The notes: a model not told the origin generated them from the letters alone. A DNA stretch of 64,000 nt from EX4572-165 sp002254885 (GCA_029939595.1 JAOZSQ010000001.1:1-64000), one strand, 5' to 3'; shown: positions 31,767 to 40,115, counted from the first letter of the stretch. A program made the numbers and translations.

Positions 31767-32150
31767 TTAATCGCTGCTGTCTTGAGCCATTATATGACCG
31801 CAAGTTTGGCATTTATAAACATGGTAACACATACCATAATGACTAACATTATTTTCTACTGCTTCCAGTTGACTTAGTTCTCTATAATTATGTTCGCAAC
31901 CGAATTTTAGAAAGTGGATAGTCCCTTTCCAATAGTTGTTATGAAGAGCAAAACCACCACCATCAGTCATATAATAAAGTCTTAATTCTATCATTTGTTG
32001 CCGATCATAACCAAGTTGTTTTGTTATTTCATCAGAACATCCATGTACCTGCCGATATTCTACTTTATCAGGCGAGTATGTAAAAAAATTACTTTGAGCA
32101 AATTCTTTTTCAGTGATTGTCCTAAGTTGATCTGGTACAGCATTAGACAT
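31767..32150 (-). CDS. Hypothetical protein, 127 aa
   Basis: Start at 32150 (MSNAVPDQLRTIT), which has AAAAGGAGAAAA before it. Near the end a CYHVYKCQTCGHIMA segment forms a zinc knuckle. Function unknown. Confidence 0.7.
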   Translation of the reverse strand: MSNAVPDQLRTITEKEFAQSNFFTYSPDKVEYRQVHGCSDEITKQLGYDRQQMIELRLYYMTDGGGFALHNNYWKGTIHFLKFGCEHNYRELSQLEAVENNVSHYGMCYHVYKCQTCGHIMAQDSSD

Positions 32151-32379
32151 GTTTTCTCCTTTTAAAAATGTCTTGTTTGAGATAGATTTCCATAAAACCG
32201 AGTTCATATTCAATTTTAAACATTCCTTTTTTGTGCGATTTTATTGCTGCTTTCTTAATATCTGCAACATCCTTCCTTTTTCTAAACTGGACACCATATC
32301 TATCCATTATAGAGGATAAGGATTCTTTGGTAAGCATGATTGCACTTGCCATACTTCCATAATCAATATCTTGTCTCAT
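32143..32379 (-). CDS. Hypothetical protein, 78 aa
   Basis: I start at 32379 (MRQDIDYGSM), 3 bp past the stop of the gene before it. The middle KKAAIKSHKKG is basic. Function unknown. Confidence 0.65.
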   Translation of the reverse strand: MRQDIDYGSMASAIMLTKESLSSIMDRYGVQFRKRKDVADIKKAAIKSHKKGMFKIEYELGFMEIYLKQDIFKRRKHV

Positions 32380-32381
32380 TT

Positions 32382-32699
32382 CTAACCTTGTTTTACAGTG
32401 TAATCCCAATCAATTGCTTTGCGTTCCTGGGCACCATATTTAGTATCTTTCCAAGCAAATTGGGGGATTTTTTCAATTATTAGTTTGCCTTTGTGAATTG
32501 TTTTCAGTTCGGTTATTTGAGATGAGAGGCACATATTGAGTTTACCATTCAAAGTGAAATAGCCAATTCTATGCCATTTTTTAAAAGATCCATCTCTTCG
32601 GGGAACCTCTTTATTAATGATTCCAAATTTAGTGACATCTTCGGGGTTTACTTCCACATCTTCAAATCCGATGCCTTTTGTATAGGTTGATATAATCAT
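32382..32699 (-). CDS. Hypothetical protein, 105 aa
   Basis: Start at 32699 (MIISTYTKG), 2 bp beyond the stop of 32701-32907. Beta-rich, with WHRIGYFTLNGKLNMCL. Function unknown. Confidence 0.65.
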   Translation of the reverse strand: MIISTYTKGIGFEDVEVNPEDVTKFGIINKEVPRRDGSFKKWHRIGYFTLNGKLNMCLSSQITELKTIHKGKLIIEKIPQFAWKDTKYGAQERKAIDWDYTVKQG

Positions 32700-32700
32700 T

Positions 32701-32907
32701 TTATTGCTCCAATTTAAGGTTTGGTTGACCTTCCAGCCGAGCAATCATTTCCTCCGGCAAAGATGGTATATTTATAAGATATCCATTTTTAATTTTCTTT
32801 TCAGATGCCAATTCAACACCTGGAATGCACCAATTATCTAGTTCATTCAAGATGGCAGCAAAGTTGTCATCAATCTGTTTTTCAGTTCCGGTTAAGATAA
32901 TTTTCAT
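32701..32907 (-). CDS. Hypothetical protein, 68 aa
   Basis: Small mixed fold, IILTGTEKQIDDNFAAILNE at the N terminus. Overlaps 32907-33119 by one base (ATGA-type). Confidence 0.7.
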   Translation of the reverse strand: MKIILTGTEKQIDDNFAAILNELDNWCIPGVELASEKKIKNGYLINIPSLPEEMIARLEGQPNLKLEQ

Positions 32908-33119
32908 TATGCTCCTTTTGCCAGTTCTAAAGTATCAAGTTCAAACATCTGACCTTTGCCTTGACCAAGACCGAGACCATGTTGAGTGTGACAAGCTTGG
33001 CACATGGTAGCCCACGGACCAAATACTGTTTTACCATCAACAAAGAATACCGCTTTATCCAACGGGCTTTTACAGATATCGCATTTTTCAGGTTTTTTAG
33101 ATTGCCATTTTATTTTCAT
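32907..33119 (-). CDS. Small zinc-finger protein, 70 aa
   Basis: CDIC near residue 13 and CQACH near residue 40 frame VFFVDGKTVFGPWATM, a layout I recognise from phage hypotheticals, with GLGLGQGKGQ at the end. A minimal treble-clef zinc domain. First gene after the promoter at 33154-33183. Confidence 0.8.
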   Translation of the reverse strand: MKIKWQSKKPEKCDICKSPLDKAVFFVDGKTVFGPWATMCQACHTQHGLGLGQGKGQMFELDTLELAKGA

Positions 33120-33153
33120 TTTGTTTACCTCTTTTTGTGTTAAGTGAGGTAGA

Positions 33154-33183
33154 ATTATTTCACACTCAAAATTACTTTGTCAA
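33154..33183 (-). promoter_or_regulatory. Promoter of the recurring family
   Basis: Minus strand: TTGACA, 18-bp spacer, AATAAT, then CTACCTCACTTAACAC. Confidence 0.85.
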
Positions 33184-33223
33184 GTTTTTTTTTGAAAAAG
33201 ACAACATGCTCTTGGAGCGTACT

Positions 33224-33526
33224 TTAGAATGGGTTTAGAAGGGAAGTAAGTTTGGATTCGTGGAAACGAAAATAGGAATTGCCCTCCAATTGTTTAAATT
33301 GAGCTACTAAAGACACTGATACTGCTGCCGGATGAAATGAATCATATTTGCTTTCGTCATTTTCTTTTTTTCCAATTTTGGTAATTCTTCCGCCACGTTT
33401 AAAATAATCGTCTTTTGCTTTTTCAATTTCTTCTTTTGTAATTTTTCTTTTTAACGGATTAGAACTTTTCTTTTTTGGTGTTTTATTAATTTTAACATTA
33501 TACCCGTAACCTGTTTTGTTTTCCAT
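33224..33526 (-). CDS. Hypothetical basic protein, 100 aa
   Basis: Lys-rich N terminus, then DYFKRGGRITKIG, related to the motif in 1690-1947. Ends with a mixed segment (SVSLVAQFKQLEGNSYFRFH). Function unknown. Confidence 0.7.
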   Translation of the reverse strand: MENKTGYGYNVKINKTPKKKSSNPLKRKITKEEIEKAKDDYFKRGGRITKIGKKENDESKYDSFHPAAVSVSLVAQFKQLEGNSYFRFHESKLTSLLNPF

Positions 33527-33535
33527 TGTATTACC

Positions 33536-33946
33536 TTAATTATTAAATGATATACTCCAAATGTCTTTGTTGGCTTTTTCATATTCTTCTTCTGTTATAA
33601 GATTAAATTTTTCTTTTGGAGATTTGTTCAGACGTTGCCGTTTTAATTCTTCATTGATTCTATCAAGCATAAGAGTTAATTCGGAAACAAAATTTTTAAT
33701 TTTGACACATTTTTTTGAAGCCCAATCCCAGGATGATTTCAAAAGCAAATATTTACATGCATATTTGACATCCTCAAGGGTTTGATACGAATTTACAAAA
33801 GCACCGGATGGCAGATGAACTAAATTCCACCATTCGTCTTTCACATGTATGCCAAAATAATCTGTTATATAACCGTTTACCATAATCTTTTGTAATCCAT
33901 TATTTAAAATAGAAAATTCAGATGGTTTCCATTTTAGCTTTTTCAT
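33536..33946 (-). CDS. Hypothetical protein, 136 aa
   Basis: Contains YFGIHVKDEWWNLVHLPSGA and a following SYQTLEDVKYACKYL: a beta-then-helix unit found in small phage proteins. Helical C-terminal half. Function unknown. Confidence 0.7.
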   Translation of the reverse strand: MKKLKWKPSEFSILNNGLQKIMVNGYITDYFGIHVKDEWWNLVHLPSGAFVNSYQTLEDVKYACKYLLLKSSWDWASKKCVKIKNFVSELTLMLDRINEELKRQRLNKSPKEKFNLITEEEYEKANKDIWSISFNN

Positions 33947-34152
33947 TTTGGTATCTTATAGTTGCGGTTATATTGTTTTTCAGTGTTTATATATCCACTG
34001 AGTTCTTTATCAAAGTGATCATAAACAAATTCCAAAACTTTAAAAATGAATTTTGGAAGTTTGAAAATCACTGATAAAATCATTAAAATAAACAAAATAA
34101 GCAATCCGAGTATTTGTTTATTTGCTGTATTTAGATTTTCGTTTAACTTCAT
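33943..34152 (-). CDS. Small membrane protein, 69 aa
   Basis: One strong hydrophobic helix (ILGLLILFILMILSVIF) followed by a basic, aromatic tail. Overlaps 33536-33946 by ATGA. Confidence 0.7.
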   Translation of the reverse strand: MKLNENLNTANKQILGLLILFILMILSVIFKLPKFIFKVLEFVYDHFDKELSGYINTEKQYNRNYKIPK

Positions 34153-34154
34153 TT

Positions 34155-34478
34155 TTATGAGTCTCCTGGAAGAATTTCATGTAATTTACCATCGTTGACA
34201 CCCATTCTTTTCAACCCGCTTATAACTCTTCTACCGGCTTCTTGTTCCTCTTTTACAAAATTGCAAGTATTATATTTCTCATCCATTTGTGCCACTATTG
34301 TTTCATTTTTTTTTATTCCAAAATCGCCATGTTCTTTTAAATGAGCCAACGGACCGGATTCTTCTACTTTCAATCGTAGAGGTTTAGATTGAGTTACTTC
34401 GGCAATATATGAACCTAACATACCAGTAATCCAAATCACTACCAAATCGCCCACGTTAGTTGTGTATTTCATTTTCAA
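34155..34478 (-). CDS. Hypothetical protein, 107 aa
   Basis: The N-terminal part (TTNVGDLVVIWITGMLGSYI) is hydrophobic but probably a beta strand core. No motif. Lies next to the tRNA-Arg at 34488. Confidence 0.7.
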   Translation of the reverse strand: MKMKYTTNVGDLVVIWITGMLGSYIAEVTQSKPLRLKVEESGPLAHLKEHGDFGIKKNETIVAQMDEKYNTCNFVKEEQEAGRRVISGLKRMGVNDGKLHEILPGDS

Positions 34479-34487
34479 TACCTGAAA

Positions 34488-34563
34488 TGGTACATCTATC
34501 AGGACTTGAACCTGAAATTAGGGATTAGGAATCCCCCGTTATGTCCGGTTTAACTATAGATGC
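34488..34563 (-). tRNA. tRNA-Arg(CCT)
   Basis: Minus strand: acceptor GCATCTA / TAGATGT, anticodon loop TTCCTAA with CCT, T arm TCAGG TTCAAGT CCTGA, discriminator A, CCA encoded. 76 nt, all arms pair. It reads the rare AGG codon. Confidence 0.92.
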
Positions 34564-34610
34564 AGGTTGTTGGAAGGCAATGAAAGAATATTGCCTTCAA
34601 TTTGGGTCAT

Positions 34611-35219
34611 TTACGCATTCATGAAAGAATTCATACCTGACATCATTTTTGAAAACGATTTCAAACCTCTCCAGAATACAATTATTTCTTCCATTTCTTG
34701 GGGAGTTGCTTCCAATGCTGTTGCAATCGCTTTTGGTTTTTCAACCGCCTTTTCAACCGCCTTTTCAACCGCCTTTTCAACCGCCTTTTCAACCGCCTTT
34801 TCAACCGCTTTTGGTTTTTCAATCGCCTTTTCAACCGGTTCAACAATTGGTTTACCGACACTATTATGCCATTGCGTGTTGAATTTTTTGAGTTGAATAT
34901 GACTAGCTTTTGGGAAGGCAAGTTTCAGATCTTCCAAACCGGCTTTTTTGTTTTTATTTAAATAGTTATCAATTTCCGCTTTGGTAACTTTGGCAAAGCT
35001 TGATTTGGATTGTTTGGCAGATTTCGTTTGTTGCTTCTTCGGCTCCTGAGTCATCCGGCTATTCCTCCACTGAGTATTAAACTTTTTCAGTTGAGTTGGA
35101 CTTGCTTTTGGAAACTGAGTTTGCAAATGCTTTACTGCGGTTGCGGGTTTTCTCGTTGAGTTAACCCTCACATTTTTGTTCAAATGATTGAACACCTTTT
35201 CTTTCGTTATTGTTGCCAT
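34611..35219 (-). CDS. Repeat-containing basic protein, 202 aa
   Basis: Start at 35219 (MATITKEKV), which has a GGAG site; upstream codons would run into the tRNA-Arg. Two copies of a helical unit (about residues 5-52 and 75-115) share FPKASxxQLKKFNTQW(R/H)NS. A tail of AVEK repeats follows (residues 130-165). The unit may bind nucleic acid; the tail looks like a flexible or helical spacer. Confidence 0.75.
   Translation of the reverse strand: MATITKEKVFNHLNKNVRVNSTRKPATAVKHLQTQFPKASPTQLKKFNTQWRNSRMTQEPKKQQTKSAKQSKSSFAKVTKAEIDNYLNKNKKAGLEDLKLAFPKASHIQLKKFNTQWHNSVGKPIVEPVEKAIEKPKAVEKAVEKAVEKAVEKAVEKAVEKPKAIATALEATPQEMEEIIVFWRGLKSFSKMMSGMNSFMNA
34738..34809. repeat. 12-bp coding repeat, six copies
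   Basis: TTTTCAACCGCC repeated six times codes for the AVEK tail of the 34611-35219 protein. It probably varies in copy number through slippage. Confidence 0.9.
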
Positions 35220-35270
35220 CTTTATTCTCCATAAAGAATTTATATTTTGAAATTTAAAAACAAGAAACTT

Positions 35271-35300
35271 ATTATTGAAAAACTTTATCATGTTTGTCAA
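35271..35300 (-). promoter_or_regulatory. Promoter of the recurring family
   Basis: Minus strand: TTGACA, 18-bp spacer, AATAAT. It drives 34611-35219 and lies just after the tRNA-Arg(TCT). Confidence 0.75.
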
Positions 35301-35331
35301 GCTTTTTTTCAATGACAAGTTTAAAATCATC

Positions 35332-35407
35332 TGGAAGCCCCGCCGAGACTCAAACTCAGATCTTAGGATTAGAAGTCCCATGTTCTATTCAGTTGAACTA
35401 CGGAGCC
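35332..35407 (-). tRNA. tRNA-Arg(TCT)
   Basis: Minus strand: acceptor GGCTCCG / CGGGGCT, D arm GTTC...GAAC, anticodon loop CTTCTAA with TCT, T arm CTGAG TTTGAGT CTCGG, encoded CCA. It reads AGA. The 3' end of 35385-35612 runs into its 5' half. Confidence 0.9.
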
Positions 35408-35612
35408 ATTTTTCAGGTTTCCAAATCAATATCCATATCAATTTTGGAATTTTAAACAAGAAACAAATGAATTTTACAAGCCAAAGATCTGTAAATTCCA
35501 AACCAGTAAAATTATTGATGACTGCTGATTGAATAAGCAAATTACACAATATAAGCAATATACAACCCAAAACCATAATTGAGTAAAATAACAAAAATTG
35601 GGCGACCACCAT
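35385..35612 (-). CDS. Small membrane protein, 75 aa
   Basis: Good AAAAGGAAC site. One or two membrane helices (AQFLLFYSIMVLGCILLIL and LWLVKFICFLF). The stop codon lies 23 nt inside the tRNA-Arg(TCT) gene, so tRNA processing would cut this mRNA. Confidence 0.65.
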   Translation of the reverse strand: MVVAQFLLFYSIMVLGCILLILCNLLIQSAVINNFTGLEFTDLWLVKFICFLFKIPKLIWILIWKPEKWLRSSTE

Positions 35613-35625
35613 TTGTTCCTTTTAT

Positions 35626-35814
35626 TTAGACGTTCAAATCAACATGACATTTTGGTTCTCCATCCTTCATATTGAATGAAAGCCGGATTTGATCAAGCCA
35701 AGATGCCACCAAATTGAGTTTTGAATCCTGGAATTTGAAATCAACATTCAATTTTTCAAAAATTTCCTGAAACCAAGATTTCTCAATTGTTTCAGTTTGA
35801 ATTTCATTTATCAT
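35626..35814 (-). CDS. Hypothetical protein, 62 aa
   Basis: Helical first half (IEKSWFQEIFEKLNVDFK), beta second half. Function unknown. Confidence 0.65.
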   Translation of the reverse strand: MINEIQTETIEKSWFQEIFEKLNVDFKFQDSKLNLVASWLDQIRLSFNMKDGEPKCHVDLNV

Positions 35815-35853
35815 TATAGGACTCCCCTATTTAAAGGGACCGACCTCTTTTGG

Positions 35854-36867
35854 TCAGTCCGTTTTTAATGTTTTGGACAAAATAAAAGTGAGATAAACAC
35901 TGTAAATGAAATCATCCCAAAAACTTCTATCAACCTTCTCAGGATAACCACATTCATCAGCAAGACCATTGACTTCATCAAGCATATTCTCAATTAAAGG
36001 AGAGACTTTACTAGCATAATCATGTTTGCCTTGCTTTACTTCCAACAAAAACTCAGCATTTTCCAAAGGAAATTTGATTTCCTTTGTTAGATAGACTTGT
36101 TTTAGTTGGCTACAAATTCTTAATGCATGAGATAAAGCTTTCCAATCCGAACCTTGCATATTTGCTGCTCGGTTTGCTCGGCTTCCATATTCATCCATCA
36201 ATTTCTTGAAAATATTTAAAGCATAATCCACTGTGACGGTCTCCTGGGTCTTGCGCCCACAACAATAATATTCTCGCCAACCGGATTTTTCATTTTTACC
36301 TAACTTTTCAGTATGCTCTCCCACCGGCAATTTTTCCCAATGTTCATGTAACCTTGAAACTGGCGGAACAGAAGATAAAAATGCTACTACCTCTTTCACT
36401 TCATTTAAACGTGTACCTTTAACACCGTATTTGGTTGCTTGAGCTTTGGCATATCCCATGAAAGCTGATAGTCTTTTTTGTAAAAATTTATCCTTATCTT
36501 TTACAATATCATCCCAAGTTCCCGTTTTGAATAATGTCCATTCGGGAGTTGTATGAAGCATGTCCAGAGCAATTGTTTGACCTTGACAGGATAAATTGAT
36601 AAATTCATGCAAAGAAAAAATTTCAATATCCTTCCGTTTTGATTTGTCTGGATGATCCACTTTGAATGAGATCACTTTTTTAGTTCGTTGAAGAATTAAA
36701 TCCCTCAAATTTGGCACGAAAACACCCTTTATATCCACATCGGATTCGGGAGTGGAAGTACCATAAAGTTGACTGCCAAACACACTAAGAAAGACCATTT
36801 TGCCTATGTATTTGCCATATCCTCTTTCTTCTAGTATTTCAGTTATTTCTTTGTAAGTTATTCTCAT
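35854..36867 (-). CDS. RlaP-like nucleotidyltransferase, 337 aa
   Basis: The N-terminal domain carries the polymerase-beta signature: GSQLYGTSTPESDVDIKGVF at about residues 31-50 with the SDxD metal ligands, then DIEIFSLHEF with the third acidic residue. The rest is a helical domain with RANMQGSDWKALSHALRI. This matches the predicted nucleotidyltransferases (COG3541, RlaP type) that occur next to RNA ligases in bacteria and phages. It probably adds nucleotides to RNA ends or to proteins. The gene lies right upstream of two tRNA-Glu genes and in the same strand train as rtcB. Confidence 0.8.
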   Translation of the reverse strand: MRITYKEITEILEERGYGKYIGKMVFLSVFGSQLYGTSTPESDVDIKGVFVPNLRDLILQRTKKVISFKVDHPDKSKRKDIEIFSLHEFINLSCQGQTIALDMLHTTPEWTLFKTGTWDDIVKDKDKFLQKRLSAFMGYAKAQATKYGVKGTRLNEVKEVVAFLSSVPPVSRLHEHWEKLPVGEHTEKLGKNEKSGWREYYCCGRKTQETVTVDYALNIFKKLMDEYGSRANRAANMQGSDWKALSHALRICSQLKQVYLTKEIKFPLENAEFLLEVKQGKHDYASKVSPLIENMLDEVNGLADECGYPEKVDRSFWDDFIYSVYLTFILSKTLKTD

Positions 36868-36884
36868 TTTATCCTTATATTGAG

Positions 36885-36959
36885 TGCCCCCGACCGGAGT
36901 TGAACCGGCGATTTCAGATTGAAAGTCTGATGAGTTTTACCCATTTACTCTACGGGGGC
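36885..36959 (-). tRNA. tRNA-Glu(TTC), first copy
   Basis: Minus strand: acceptor GCCCCCG / CGGGGGC, D arm GAGT...ACTC, anticodon loop CTTTCAA, T arm GCCGG TTCAACT CCGGT, discriminator A. No CCA is encoded, so end-adding is needed. Confidence 0.9.
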
Positions 36960-36964
36960 ATATG

Positions 36965-37039
36965 TGGTATCCCTGAGCGGTACTGACCCGCTGCCGCCGA
37001 CTTGAAAGGCCGGTGAACTAACCATTATTCTACAGGGAC
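36965..37039 (-). tRNA. tRNA-Glu(TTC), second copy
   Basis: Minus strand: acceptor GTCCCTG / CAGGGAT, anticodon loop CTTTCAA in stem CCGGC / GTCGG, T arm AGCGG GTCAGTA CCGCT, encoded ACCA. Body sequence differs strongly from the first copy. The T loop is unusual. Confidence 0.85.
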
Positions 37040-37168
37040 ATATTCTTTTAAAATACTGCGTTCTTTTGGTGTTAGTTTGTTTCTATCAATCACTTCCATC
37101 TTTATGTTGAAAACAACGAGCCATAAGATTAACATACACAAACAAATAATGCAAGCAATAATAATCAT
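37025..37168 (-). CDS. Small membrane protein, 47 aa
   Basis: ATGA overlap with 37165-37602. One hydrophobic helix (IIIACIICLCMLILWLVVF), then a polar tail whose last codons lie in the tRNA-Glu 5' end. Another gene that overlaps a tRNA. Confidence 0.55.
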   Translation of the reverse strand: MIIIACIICLCMLILWLVVFNIKMEVIDRNKLTPKERSILKEYVPVE

Positions 37169-37602
37169 GCTGCCTTTTCTTCTCTAACCTTTACAACTTC
37201 ATAACCCAATTCTTTCAGTTTACCAATTGCGTTATAATAGTTCCGTTCCAACCGATCACCAAAGGTCCGTATAAAACTGGCAACATCACCTAACCGATCC
37301 GACTTTTCAGCAAGTTCATCAATAAGAAACATGCTTACTTGTACTGGTAAAATGATACAAGCAATTTCACCTTCTTTTGGTTTTTCTTGACAATCCAATG
37401 ATAAGGATGGAGCGGTACTTGGATGATAGACAGTTGTTTTAACATTTTCGTTAAAGGAGATAATACCCTCGGTACTCACAACAAACAAATTGTCTTTTTT
37501 GTGAATGACCAGATATTCATAAGGTGAATTCCAAGTCTTTTTTGAATATTTAAATTCGGGTAATTCTATGATTCTACCGTATGCGGTATCCTTTCTTTCC
37601 AT
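37165..37602 (-). CDS. Hypothetical protein, 145 aa
   Basis: Soluble; ends in a helical, Arg-rich segment (RTFGDRLERNYYNAIGKLKE). Contains EIACIILPVQVSMFLIDELA. First gene after the promoter region at 37646-37675. Function unknown. Confidence 0.7.
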   Translation of the reverse strand: MERKDTAYGRIIELPEFKYSKKTWNSPYEYLVIHKKDNLFVVSTEGIISFNENVKTTVYHPSTAPSLSLDCQEKPKEGEIACIILPVQVSMFLIDELAEKSDRLGDVASFIRTFGDRLERNYYNAIGKLKELGYEVVKVREEKAA

Positions 37603-37645
37603 TTTGTTTCCTCAAATTTGGTTTAAATCTAATGTTCAAAATTAA

Positions 37646-37675
37646 ATCGTAACAGAAAATTTGAGGATTTGTCAA
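37646..37675 (-). promoter_or_regulatory. Probable promoter
   Basis: Minus strand: TTGACA, 18-bp spacer, TACGAT. It drives 37165-37602. Confidence 0.6.
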
Positions 37676-37684
37676 GGATATTTT

Positions 37685-37894
37685 TTAGGCGGGAGCAAAT
37701 TCTGCTTGTTGGATTGCTTCTTTTTTCTTTTGATGAAAGGATAATGGCGTTCCATTTAGAGATAATACCCAAGGTTTTTTTGTTGGGGCATCCATTCTAT
37801 GAATTTCTCTTTCTCCATTTTTATATCCTTCAACATTGAATATAACTTCATCGTCACCAATACAAAACTTCGTTTTTTTCCACTTTGCCATCAT
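37685..37894 (-). CDS. Hypothetical protein, 69 aa
   Basis: AGGAGG site before two in-frame ATGs. Small beta-rich protein with a Lys-rich C terminus (FHQKKKEAIQQAE). Function unknown. Confidence 0.7.
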   Translation of the reverse strand: MMAKWKKTKFCIGDDEVIFNVEGYKNGEREIHRMDAPTKKPWVLSLNGTPLSFHQKKKEAIQQAEFAPA

Positions 37895-37921
37895 AAGTCC
37901 TCCTGTTAAGATTGTTTATAA

Positions 37922-38290
37922 TTATTTATTAATAGCAACACTTTCAGAATAAGGATTCAAAAAACATGCACCTAAAATTAATGCTGTAAAAGCTTTCCAA
38001 TTTTCAATTACATTAATATCTAAAATCCCATTAGACATTCCTCCTAACCAAACAAAAACGAGCATTCTTGGAAACCATGAAGGAGGAAAAATACTAATAT
38101 ATATTCCATATCCAAATAGAGGCAAAACAAATATTAGTAATGGAATAATGTTTATTTGTAAGTTGGTATATATTAACGAAAAGATGGTTACGTATATCCA
38201 AGGGAGTTGGATTTGAAAGAATACGAGAAGGTTTTTTAAAAATTTCAATTCAAAAAATATGTTTTCCCAATTAATAGTAGTTTTATACAT
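37922..38290 (-). CDS. Membrane protein, 122 aa
   Basis: Start at 38290 with a GGAGGGAC site. At least three hydrophobic segments (about 20-45, 48-72, 85-110). Polytopic membrane protein of unknown function. Confidence 0.7.
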   Translation of the reverse strand: MYKTTINWENIFFELKFLKNLLVFFQIQLPWIYVTIFSLIYTNLQINIIPLLIFVLPLFGYGIYISIFPPSWFPRMLVFVWLGGMSNGILDINVIENWKAFTALILGACFLNPYSESVAINK

Positions 38291-38298
38291 TTTTAATT

Positions 38299-39057
38299 CT
38301 AGTCCCTCCATTCATATATATCTTCGTATATATTGAGGTTAGCCCCCTTACTTGCGTTCATTGCTACATTAAACACTTCCACTTTTTCGTCTCCGTGCCA
38401 GAAGATGAAATCTGTAGCGTCATTATTACTTCGCCAAGTAATTATCTGGAAATTAATACTTCCATTACCAGTGACGTTAGTTGATCCGCTACTGCTAGTG
38501 GATGATGTGAACCCCGAATCTCCTTGTGCTATGGCGCATCGTGTAGTCCAATTTACAGTAAATGGTTTTCTAAAACTTCCAATAACCATGTGTTTATAGG
38601 CTGGAACATTTCTACCAGTTGCACTTGCACTTTGTATTACACCTATCAGTGCATGAGGTTCTGTAATGATATATTTTTGTGTTTTCACCTCTTGGATTGG
38701 TGATTTGACACCGTTGATGAGTACCTGACAGTTGTACCATACATCTTCTTTAAGATTTTCAAATGTATGTGAATGTGTATCGTTTATGGTTCTATTATCC
38801 AGGTCTTGTTTACCCAATTCGGGGTTTCCACCCTCTTTTTCCCAACATTTGAATGTTGCGATGTAATTATCTTGTTTTGATGAACTGCATCTTACAGTCA
38901 CTTTATTTTGGCTACTACTTGCTGTTACTACCTGTCCGAGTAATAGGGAAGTAGAACTGGACAATTGTTCTTCAATATCCAATAATCTCTCTAAAACTGC
39001 TGGTGGTATTTGGTTCAAATCTTCTGATGTAATAAGTCTTGATTTTTTTATAGTCAT
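38299..39057 (-). CDS. Hypothetical beta-rich protein, 252 aa
   Basis: After a helical N terminus, the sequence is Ser/Thr/Gly-rich and beta-like, with a fibronectin-III-like unit (VTVRCSSSKQDNYIATFKCW to DVWYNCQVLING) and a Gly/Ser-rich stretch. This suggests a surface or virion-associated protein, but no structural neighbours are seen. Function unknown. Confidence 0.6.
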   Translation of the reverse strand: MTIKKSRLITSEDLNQIPPAVLERLLDIEEQLSSSTSLLLGQVVTASSSQNKVTVRCSSSKQDNYIATFKCWEKEGGNPELGKQDLDNRTINDTHSHTFENLKEDVWYNCQVLINGVKSPIQEVKTQKYIITEPHALIGVIQSASATGRNVPAYKHMVIGSFRKPFTVNWTTRCAIAQGDSGFTSSTSSSGSTNVTGNGSINFQIITWRSNNDATDFIFWHGDEKVEVFNVAMNASKGANLNIYEDIYEWRD

Positions 39058-39097
39058 AAATCCTATTTAGTGAATTTTAGTGGAAATTCCTACCCAA

Positions 39098-39511
39098 TTA
39101 ATAGTATCCGATTGTATTTTTGGCATTCTGTTTAATTATCTTAAAAAAGTTTAATATTTTCTTGAAAATGGTTATCTCATAAAAGATCTTTTCAATTTGT
39201 TCCCATTTTTCTTTTCTTTTATCCCGCTCGTTTTTCCAAGGATTTTCCCAAGGATCTTTTCTACAAGATTTTGGTTTTTTATAAGGTAGTGTTGGTTCCC
39301 TCGGCCAAGGATTTGTTGGGGTTATATAAACCAACCTGTTTTGATGAGGCTCCAGCCAACCATTTCCACTACAAGTAGAACCTCCACCTATATCGTGATC
39401 GTGAATTGGACCCATTTTATTCCTTATTGATTTAACCATTTCTATGGTTTTGTTTCTCGGTGGCTTCACCGGTGGCATTGGTACGTTTGGTTCAAAATAA
39501 GGTAGTTTCAT
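39098..39511 (-). CDS. Proline-rich hypothetical protein, 137 aa
   Basis: Start uncertain: the longer frame begins inside tRNA-Trp, so I use the ATG at 39511 (MKLPYFEPNVPMPPVKPP). Pro/Lys-rich first half (PTNPWPREPTLPYKKPKSC), basic helix at the end. No family recognised. Confidence 0.55.
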   Translation of the reverse strand: MKLPYFEPNVPMPPVKPPRNKTIEMVKSIRNKMGPIHDHDIGGGSTCSGNGWLEPHQNRLVYITPTNPWPREPTLPYKKPKSCRKDPWENPWKNERDKRKEKWEQIEKIFYEITIFKKILNFFKIIKQNAKNTIGYY

Positions 39512-39524
39512 ATATTGTTGATAT

Positions 39525-39600
39525 TGGCACCCCGACAAGGATTTGAACCCTGATCCAGCGGGTTGGAGCCGCTTATGCTTGCCATTTACACCACCGAGGT
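39525..39600 (-). tRNA. tRNA-Trp(CCA)
   Basis: Minus strand: acceptor ACCTCGG / TCGGGGT, anticodon arm AGCGG CTCCAAC CCGCT, T arm CAGGG TTCAAAT CCTTG, discriminator G, encoded CCA. Confidence 0.9.
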
Positions 39601-39608
39601 ATTTAATG

Positions 39609-39796
39609 TTAGTGGAAATTCCTACGACTTATGTATCCTGTCCGATGGTTAACCTGACCAATCGCAATGCGACTAGCATCAGCGGGTTTTACATATAGGT
39701 GGTGGAATTTCCAAACCACACCTTGTCCGTTTGAGTTAATGCACGAATAACTTCGCTTTGGGTGACACGGTACTCCAGAAACACCCCATTATCCAC
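39609..39796 (-). pseudogene. Small gene with a 2-bp frameshift
   Basis: One frame gives VFLEYRVTQSEVIRALTQTD, then KVWFGNSTTY and a stop at 39689; the next frame goes on as VKPADASRIAIGQVNHRTGY and ends at 39609. Removing one TA from TATATG would join them into one protein of about 60 residues. The last 17 bp (TTAGTGGAAATTCCTAC on the plus strand) also occur at 39077-39093. Confidence 0.5.
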
Positions 39797-40115
39797 TAAT
39801 TTTAAAAATTATTATACCCATAATCATTAGTAGTATTCCAATCCAATGATATGCTGTAAATACTAGCATTTTACCACTAAAATAAGACAGACTAAACGCA
39901 AATGATATCATAACAACCATATCAAAGATAAATCCGTCTACAATAACGCTTTTGCTAATCCATGCTACTAAAATCCATGTAGGAAAAAATTTAGTTAAGT
40001 ATAATGCTACTACCCATGTTTTTTCATGAGTTAAATTAATCTTGGCTGATAGATACCCCTGAGTTGCAAAATATAGGATTACCCAAGGAATCCACCACAA
40101 ATAGTGTAACCACAC
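39789..40115 (-). CDS. Membrane protein, 108 aa
   Basis: Three to four hydrophobic segments, Trp-rich N terminus (WLHYLWWIPWVILYF). Polytopic inner-membrane protein. First gene after the promoter at 40116-40145. Confidence 0.7.
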   Translation of the reverse strand: MWLHYLWWIPWVILYFATQGYLSAKINLTHEKTWVVALYLTKFFPTWILVAWISKSVIVDGFIFDMVVMISFAFSLSYFSGKMLVFTAYHWIGILLMIMGIIIFKISG

